From the NCBI GenBank assembly GCA_963565915.1, contig OY751493.1, positions 682,001-746,000 of the forward strand: 64,000 bases of DNA, given 5' to 3'. Each line of letters opens with the position of its first letter. Position 1 is the first letter of the stretch. Position numbers and translations under genes: made by a program. The stretch is from Entoloma clypeatum (Eukaryota; Basidiomycota; Agaricomycetes; Agaricales; Entolomataceae). Positions 57,725 to 64,000 of this stretch are shown piece by piece. The notes beneath the pieces are model-generated. The model was given only the letters and a program-made list of their open reading frames with translations. It did not search any database and was not told the DNA's origin.

Positions 57725-60017
57725 TCTTTATGTACTTGTGGAAATCGGCGCTGTTTCTCGTTCTTGCTTTATTCGTCCCAAGTGTGGAATGTAAGCGGCA
57801 AAAGGCGGTGAGAGTGAAGCGTTGTAATCAGACGCGGAGGAGCAGAACGGCGGGCAACCCAGAGTAAGTTGTATAGGTAAGATATGTGGTTTGCACAGAA
57901 TCGGAATGGTTTGTTTACCTTGATCTGGAAGCGTTGTGTGTGTGGTGATACAATGGTGATGATGATAGATTCGGACTGCCTTGAATAGGCTTGTACTTGT
58001 AATCGTAAAAGGTCGGTGGCGGTCAAGTGGATACGGGGGGAACGCTTTCAACACAGTGAAACTCCGGGACTCCGGGCGGGCGGGCCTAAAAATTCCTAAA
58101 GAACGTGTTTTTCGATCGCCGGGTCTTAGAATAGCGCTGGCCGAGGTTCGGGATTGGCGTCGCCGAACAAGTTAATGTACAGACGTAGCAAAGGAGTGGA
58201 GAGGGAGAGAGGGAGAGAAAAAGGCGAGTGAAGGCTATTCATTGGCAAAAAAAAAAAAAGGTAAAACAAGAAATTTAGGGTTGTGCGAGGGGGTGCAAGT
58301 CCGGACGCTTGGGACCGTGGAGCAGGCAGGTTGAATTGCCTCTTTAGGGTATAATTCGCCATGGGTATCAACGGATCATCGGCACGGGCCGATCAAGCCC
58401 CACAACTCATAATCGTCCGCTTTCCAATTTGAGGCTCGTTCGAGTCATCGCTTTTGAAATGAGCCGGCGGCTTGTTCTTGTCAAATTCACCTCGCCAAAA
58501 AGTTGACGCGATGCTCGGTCTCAACGACGGGACGAGGGGCGGGGGGCGAAACGCAAGATGAGATTCAATGACTCCCATCATCAAACTTTCCATCAGGTTC
58601 GACAATTATCAGACCTTGATCTCGGTGTAAGTAGAACCTTCCCAAAAGATCAAAAGCACGCGATTCGAGTCAAGAGTCATACCCACATTAATTGGTCTAA
58701 GGTCATTCCGACTTTGCGGAATGCTCCTCCCTGTTGATGAGGAAGAAAAAAAGAAGTACATGATATGAAGGTGCGTTTATATAAGTAAATCCGTCACGGC
58801 CTCTATATGCTGCTGAAACAGTGCTTGAAACGTCCGATCCTCGCGTTCTCTCCCTGGGATAAAACAAAAACCAAGTAAGCTATCAGACGCGGCATTTTAG
58901 ATCTAGAGTTGATCTGACCGATCAACCCGGTACACACCATTTCATCTATCGGAGAAAAGAATCCTACGAGGGGTGTGAGTGACGTCCGCAGCTACTGGGA
59001 AAAGAGGGGGTGAGTCCTCAGGCCAAGCATCCTGTAGCATGAGAGAACGAGGGTCGAGGTCCTGTGAGTGTTCCATTGTCATCACAGCGAAGCCCCGAAG
59101 TGTCGGAAGGAGGAACAGCGACTCACAAGGGTTTAGCACATGTAGATTAAACAAGAGAGCGAGGGCCGAGATCGTAGGAACGTTCCGAGCTGGGAAGCGC
59201 GACCGAGGGTATCCTAGGGTCTAGGCGAGGCGCGAGCGTCAGAATGAATCTTCCGCGAGCGTTCGCGAGGGCCGAGTGTCATCCGCAGCTCGGTGCCCAA
59301 ACACAGGTCTAGCACCGAGAAGATTGCTTATATGCTATGTAGAAGGCCCAAGCTTAATGCTTCCAAAGACAAGTCTCCGCGGGGGTATTGACAGGAAGTC
59401 AGAACTGACGAATGAACGAAGATATTCGGACGACCAGGGCTGAGCGGTTAGCAGTAATTCCAAGGGTCACGAGCAGCAGGGGGGTGTAGATGGGAGCCGA
59501 GAATGATACGAGTGGGAGACATGTACGCAAATGCAGCCGAGAACATAGCTGAGAAGGATATGCGAGGGTCCCAGGGCGGGTATCCAGTCGCGGGTTGATA
59601 GGGCTAAGCATGCATCTCGACGATTTGCACCATTCATGGTACATACATTAATGAGCTCAGACGGAATACGCGCCGACTGCAGCGAAAGTTGAACAGAGGG
59701 TCACTCCGAGGATACGAGATAGCTGAGTTTCGTTATCTTTTTTTCTTTGAACTCATGATGCTCATGTGTTCGAGTCAGCCGACCGATGACGACACACGGA
59801 GGTAGTTTGGAGGACGAACAAAGGGAAGAGAGAAGCCACGTGCACGTGGTTGTACGCTGAGTCCATAAGTATGAGATGAAATTAATGAGCCTTTGGCCCT
59901 GTGCGATTCATTCTCCCCCCGCACCGTCGCCCTGCCCTCCACCTCATCCCCCTCGTCCACTGTACATGTAACATACCTTCTCTTCATCCAATAGACATCC
60001 ACTTCTTTCGTTCCTTC
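57725..60017. other. Intergenic between G-alpha and the PH-CRIB gene
   Basis: The two genes diverge, so both promoters lie here. Short ORFs on both strands show no recognisable family. The right half is GC-richer and purine-skewed on the plus strand. Confidence 0.4.
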
Positions 60018-61314
60018 ATGACTCCCACCGCTGCCACATCCGGCCCAGCCCCCGCCAACGTCCTGCGAACCGGTCAACTGCGCATCAAAGGCTCGGGCCC
60101 GCTCTCGTTGTCGAGCTGGGTCTGGAAAGTAAAGTCCGTCGCCCTCACAGACAACGCCCTCGTCACGCCAGACTACAAGGTGATTCTCAACCTTACGTGT
60201 GTATCCCGCTTTACCCAATCCCTTCTCTCAGATCCCATTCGACCACATAACCAAAGTCGAGCGCGTCGACCTCAAGCCCTACTGCCTTCTCCTCGAAACG
60301 TCCAATAACCGCCGCTGGCACTTTTCCTTTCAGAACGACGGCGAGCTCTACGACTGGCAGGAGGACGTCTACTCTCGCTGCCCCAGGATCGGCGCCGCGG
60401 GAAACCCGTACGGTTTCGTGCACACCGTCCATGTCGGGTTCGAGCCGAAGTCGGGCAACTTTACCGTGCGTCTCTTCTCTCCACCCTTCCCTTTCTCATT
60501 CCTAACACAACGCAGGGCCTCCCCTCGCAATGGTCCGACTCCCTAACCACCACCGCCACCGCCGCACCCGACCCCAAACTCGGCGTCTTCCAGAAACCTG
60601 CCCTTCCCCCGCTCACCAGCGCCTTCCCTTCCCTCTCCTATTCCGCCACGTCCCCCGTCTCGTCGTCATCACCGACAACGCCGTCCACGCCCACATTGCT
60701 GAACCACAAGCCCATCGTCCGCCCGCCCCCGCCCACGGTCCTCCAAGCCCGGCTCGCGTACAAGACGAACGGCTTCTTAGTCTGGCGGTGGACCCCCCAA
60801 TGGCTCGTCCTCGGCCCGCGCACGCTCACCATCTACAAATCCAAGGTACCGTCCCGCCCACCCCACCTTCTCAGTTTTCTTATTTTATTCCCTTGTCACT
60901 TTCCAAAGACCTCCCGAATACCAACACGCACCCTCCACCTGCGGGACATCTCCACCCTCGAACGTGTCTCCCTTACCCCGTACTGCCTCCTCGTCCAGCT
61001 CTCCCCCACCACCGCCTCCTCCCCGCACTCCTGGAGCAAAAAACAAAAAAGCTACTTCATCTCGTTCACGAGCGACGACGAGCTGTACACATGGCAGGAG
61101 GCGATGTACGCTCGTAGCCCGTTGGCGGGGATCAGTGTCCCGACTGAGTTTAGGCATCATGTGCATATTGGGATCGACGCTGGGACGGGGGAGTTTACGG
61201 TGAGTTGTTTTTTGTTTTTCGGTTGGCGGCTGGGTGCTGATTTGATCGTTGTGCGTTTTTGTCTAGGGTATACCGGAGCAGTGGAGGAATGCGCTGTTGA
61301 ATGTCCCACAATGA
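60018..61314 (+). CDS. Tandem PH-CRIB protein without kinase domain (354 residues)
   Basis: Five exons (60018-60179, 60232-60465, 60516-60845, 60909-61199, 61267-61314) give an intact frame of 354 residues. Module 1 is a PH-like fold (TGQLRIKGSGPLSLSSWVWK ... CLLLETSNNRRWHFSFQNDGELYDWQEDVYSRC) followed by a CRIB motif (NPYGFVHTVHVGFEPKSGNFTGLPSQW). After a Ser/Pro/Thr linker, module 2 repeats it (TNGFLVWRWTPQWLVLGP ... SYFISFTSDDELYTWQEAMYAR, then [28 protein letters not shown]). PH domains bind membrane phosphoinositides; CRIB motifs bind GTP-loaded Cdc42/Rac. PH-CRIB pairs head the Cla4-type PAK kinases of fungi, but here no kinase follows: the stop comes eight codons after the second CRIB. 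Confidence 0.88.
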
Positions 61315-62527
61315 TGTGCACGTTCACGGCCCCTTTCGTCTGTGACTTTCATCTTTTTTATGTGCTACTTTATTCCCCTCCCCCCCTCTCCATCCTTTTT
61401 TCTTTCGCTTCACATCATCATCTATTCGACATTGCTCCTTCCCCCCCTCTGCATCAGTGCATCTCGTCCAATCCACTCCACTCCACACACACACACATCT
61501 TTACATCACCAGTGCCTGCCGTATCTGCTCGTTCACCACCGCTCCTCTCCCGTCTCTCTCCAACGCGCCAGTGTCTTGTGTCTTGTATCAGTGTCGTAAT
61601 AATTGTACGGTCTTTTTTGTCATGTACGTAGACACGCATAGACACAGCGCAAGCGGCCCTCTTCCACACCCCCCCCCCCCCCCCGTCTTTCGGGAGTGGC
61701 TCGCTTCAAGTTGTCAGACGAATCTTGTCATTACACTGCGTACGTACAGTGATGGTGACATCGGTCAAGGACCCGAGCCACCGCCACACTGGCACACTGA
61801 CACCGCCGCCTTCCCCCGGCGTTTCAGCCTTTCAGATTCCATCAAGGTTTGATTCAAAATCTTGGCTTTACTCATATCGTGCCTTGCTTAGGGCCCTTGG
61901 GGAGTTACAGTATGTTGCTTACTGCTATATGTTGGGTGTTTCATGGTCTTAGCCTTACATGTTGGGTTTTCTGGATTCCTGCTCTGACCATTGTCGCGCC
62001 GCACACAGGCTCCCCGGCGGCCGGGTGGCGGGCCCGCGACCTCGTTTCAAACACAGAAACCATCAGTGCGCTGCGCAGTTTTGACTGCACTGCATTTTTC
62101 CAACTTTGGTTGATTCGAAGGTGCCCTTTTTCTCATGATCCGACATCACGTACGACGCGCAGCACCGCTTTCTCCCACTTCAACTTTCAAGCAAGTTTCG
62201 GTTGTGAAGTATGTATGTGCCTTACTACAAACATATACTTTTTGATCACTTCTTCAGCAGACTGATATAAAAAGGACCGATGCCTCATGATATTGCTCCC
62301 TAGCTAGTCTCACCTCCCCCTTCCCCTCCCCCCCCTTCCCTTCGCTAGCCTTAGGGTTCTCAAAGGACCGTAGACCGGTTCCCAAGTCGTCGATCGATAT
62401 CCTCCCTATCGTTGATCGATACCCGCTTTCTCCCGCCCATCGTACCCTTCCCTCTTTTTTTTTTCGTGGACATTTGCCCTTCCGGTCAGACCGCCTAAAA
62501 GAAAAAAAGAAAAAAGAAAAGAAAACG
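61315..62527. other. Intergenic with a 16-C homopolymer
   Basis: Contains a run of C at about 61669-61684 and other pyrimidine-rich tracts typical of fungal untranslated regions. No gene was recognised. Confidence 0.45.
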
Positions 62528-63674
62528 ATGCCCGGATCCGCCGTCTCCGTTCTTCTCTTTTTCCTGGTCTGGATCATGATGCCGTGGTCAGTCCGTGCGT
62601 TTACCGGACAAGGTTCGTTGCCCCCCCTTCGTCCTTTTTCCTCTGCCACATCTTCTCTCACTTATATACCCACCTTGACGCTTTTTTTTTAGCCACTTGG
62701 TTCCATATTCGTGAGTACTTAACCCCCCCCACCCCGTGTACATAAGCACCTCGCTAAAACGAACGCGCCCCCTCCCCTCACAGATAACCCAGCCGGTGGC
62801 CCCCCGCAGCCAGGCGCGTGCGGGGAGATCCACCAGGACAGTGAGTTTGTGTGTGCAGTTGCGCATGGGACGTTTGATACTTACCCGTGAGTGTTCTCTG
62901 TCTTTTTTTTTATTTATTTACTATAATCTGTGCGAGCGTGGGGTGCTGATGAAGGCTTTTTTTGTTGTTGTTTCCGTTCACTTTTAGAGGTGCCGGTCTG
63001 GACCCTAACAGGTACGACTTATATCTCCCTGCACCTCATGGTTTTTTTCAAACAAAAATTGTCGTTCGATAGCAACCCGATATGCGGGAAGAACCTCAAA
63101 GCAACCTGTACGTTTTCTCCCTCCCCCCCCCCCCTCTCTCTTCCCTTCTTCCGTCAACAGGCCTTTTCTCATCATCCACTTAAATACCCTATTTCCATAC
63201 ACACACACAGACGGTACGACCTCCGTCATCGTCACCGTTGTCGACCGCTGCGCCGACTGCGAGATTCCAACCAACATCGACCTGTCGCCCGTCGCGTTCT
63301 CGGTGCTCGCGGACCAGGGCGTCGGGCGGCTGGACGATGTCGAGTGGGAGTGGACGACAGAGGCGGCTGGTCCCGCGGGTGTCGGCGTCGGCGTTGGCGT
63401 TGGCGTTGGTGTTGATGTGAATGCGACTCGGGATCGTCCCACGACTGCGCTTGAAGCGAGAACCCCGGTCGTTGACGCGAGGACGTCGACCGTGGAAATG
63501 AACATAACAGTAACAGTGACGCCGAGCAAGACGGAGGATAACAGGAGGAAGAGGAGTCTGTTTTCCGAGTTCAATGCGAGGGGAACGGACGGCGATGGTG
63601 TGGCGCATGCTGTGCAGAAGCGCGGGAGGATGGTGAGGCGGCATCGGAGGTCGGTTGCGCATGGGAGTGTTTGA
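62528..63674 (+). CDS. Secreted expansin-like (double-psi beta-barrel) protein with basic C-terminal extension
   Basis: The ATG at 62528 opens a signal peptide (AVSVLLFFLVWIMMPWSVRA). An 18-base microexon (about 62694-62711) supplies part of ATWFHHNPAGG. The double-psi beta-barrel follows over several small exons: PGACGEIHQDSEFVCAVAHGTFD, NPICGKNLKATYGTTSVIVTVVDRCADCE, then IDLSPVAFSVLADQGVGRLDDVEWEW, with the paired Cys and the VDRC and DLSPxAF signatures of fungal expansin-like/barwin-like proteins. Such proteins bind or loosen polysaccharide walls or inhibit proteases. After the barrel comes a Gly-Val run coded by GGCGTT-type repeats, then a Ser/Thr stretch and a very basic tail with dibasic sites (VQKRGRMVRRHRRS), which Kex2-like proteases could cut. 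Confidence 0.85.
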
Positions 63675-63817
63675 GGAGCTTTTGTTGCTCGTGCATCGGT
63701 TCAAACTGGGTGGGACTTACTTCCTTCTACCGAGATAACGCACCTAGAGGGTGCTCGTGTGCAATTTAGGCTGAAATGATTATTGGCCTTACAAGTCGTG
63801 ACTGGTGAGCTTTATGA

Positions 63818-63919
63818 GGCGCTATAGCCAAGTGGTTACGGCGACAGATTAGAATGGATTTGCGAGATTATATCATCTGTTCCTCTTTGAGGGCGCAGGT
63901 TCGAGTCCTGCTGGCGTCG
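63818..63919 (+). tRNA. tRNA-Ser (AGA) with intron
   Basis: Acceptor strands GGCGCTA/TGGCGTC pair with two G-U wobbles and discriminator G. The A box is TAGCCAAGTGGTTA and the B box GGTTCGAGTCC. The anticodon stem ACAGA/TCTGT encloses TTAGAA with anticodon AGA. An intron of about 19-20 bases (starting TGGATTTGCGAG) sits after position 37. The long variable arm (CCTCTTTGAGGG) is that of a serine tRNA. Confidence 0.9.
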
Positions 63920-64000
63920 ATAGCAAGTTTTTCACAGGTTTTTGGGCTGGGGATCTTCCAGGGAGAGTGTCATTGGCAAGTAATCGATACAGCTTCATCA

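Overview
The window is nuclear DNA of a filamentous basidiomycete, most likely a mushroom-forming Agaricomycete. The evidence is: genes broken by many very short GT-AG introns (about 50-66 bp); a Mediator, cullin, G-alpha and dynein gene set typical of fungi; intron-bearing tRNA genes; an Argonaute gene; and a dense load of chromovirus (Ty3/gypsy), Copia, LINE, Tc1/mariner and hAT-like elements. All gene names come from recognising motifs by eye; no database search was run.

Region 1 (1-21,100) is a transposon island. It opens with the end of a gypsy element lying mostly outside the window: a partial antisense accessory ORF, a polypurine tract and an LTR. A 20-bp minisatellite and a hAT-like remnant follow. 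Next is a Copia element (2668-4381 plus 13195-13671) split by an 8.8-kb chromovirus (4387-13189) with a GCCTG target duplication. That chromovirus carries a second, broken copy of the antisense accessory gene, itself interrupted by a poly(A)-tailed LINE with a 14-bp target duplication. A third gypsy element (about 14480-18521) is riddled with stops, and its LTR holds a hAT-like MITE (15894-16431) and a Tc1/mariner element (16640-18250). Finally a short ORF fragment (about 18806-21105) is broken by two non-coding elements with 7-bp target duplications (18998-20696 and 20738-21015). The larger one contains an array of hairpin repeats.

Region 2 (21,650-32,080) is the border with host genes. It holds a dynein heavy-chain gene whose reading frame stops inside the tail domain (21652-26026, minus), a hAT-like MITE (26858-27359), a small secreted six-cysteine protein (27815-28108) and a complete 12-exon Argonaute gene (28410-32077).

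Region 3 (33,000-64,000) is ordinary gene-dense host DNA: a membrane-anchored SDR; two homoserine O-acetyltransferase paralogs (34511 and 41174) flanking RTF2, MED21 and a branched-chain aminotransferase; a thioredoxin with a C-terminal extension; a divergent GH47 mannosidase-like protein; a serine carboxypeptidase; tRNA-Glu(CTC); cullin-4; a G-alpha subunit; a tandem PH-CRIB protein without kinase; an expansin-like secreted protein; and tRNA-Ser(AGA). Several neighbours are divergently transcribed from short shared promoters (RTF2/MED21, BCAT/MET2 paralog 2, SDR/MET2 paralog 1, GH47/carboxypeptidase).
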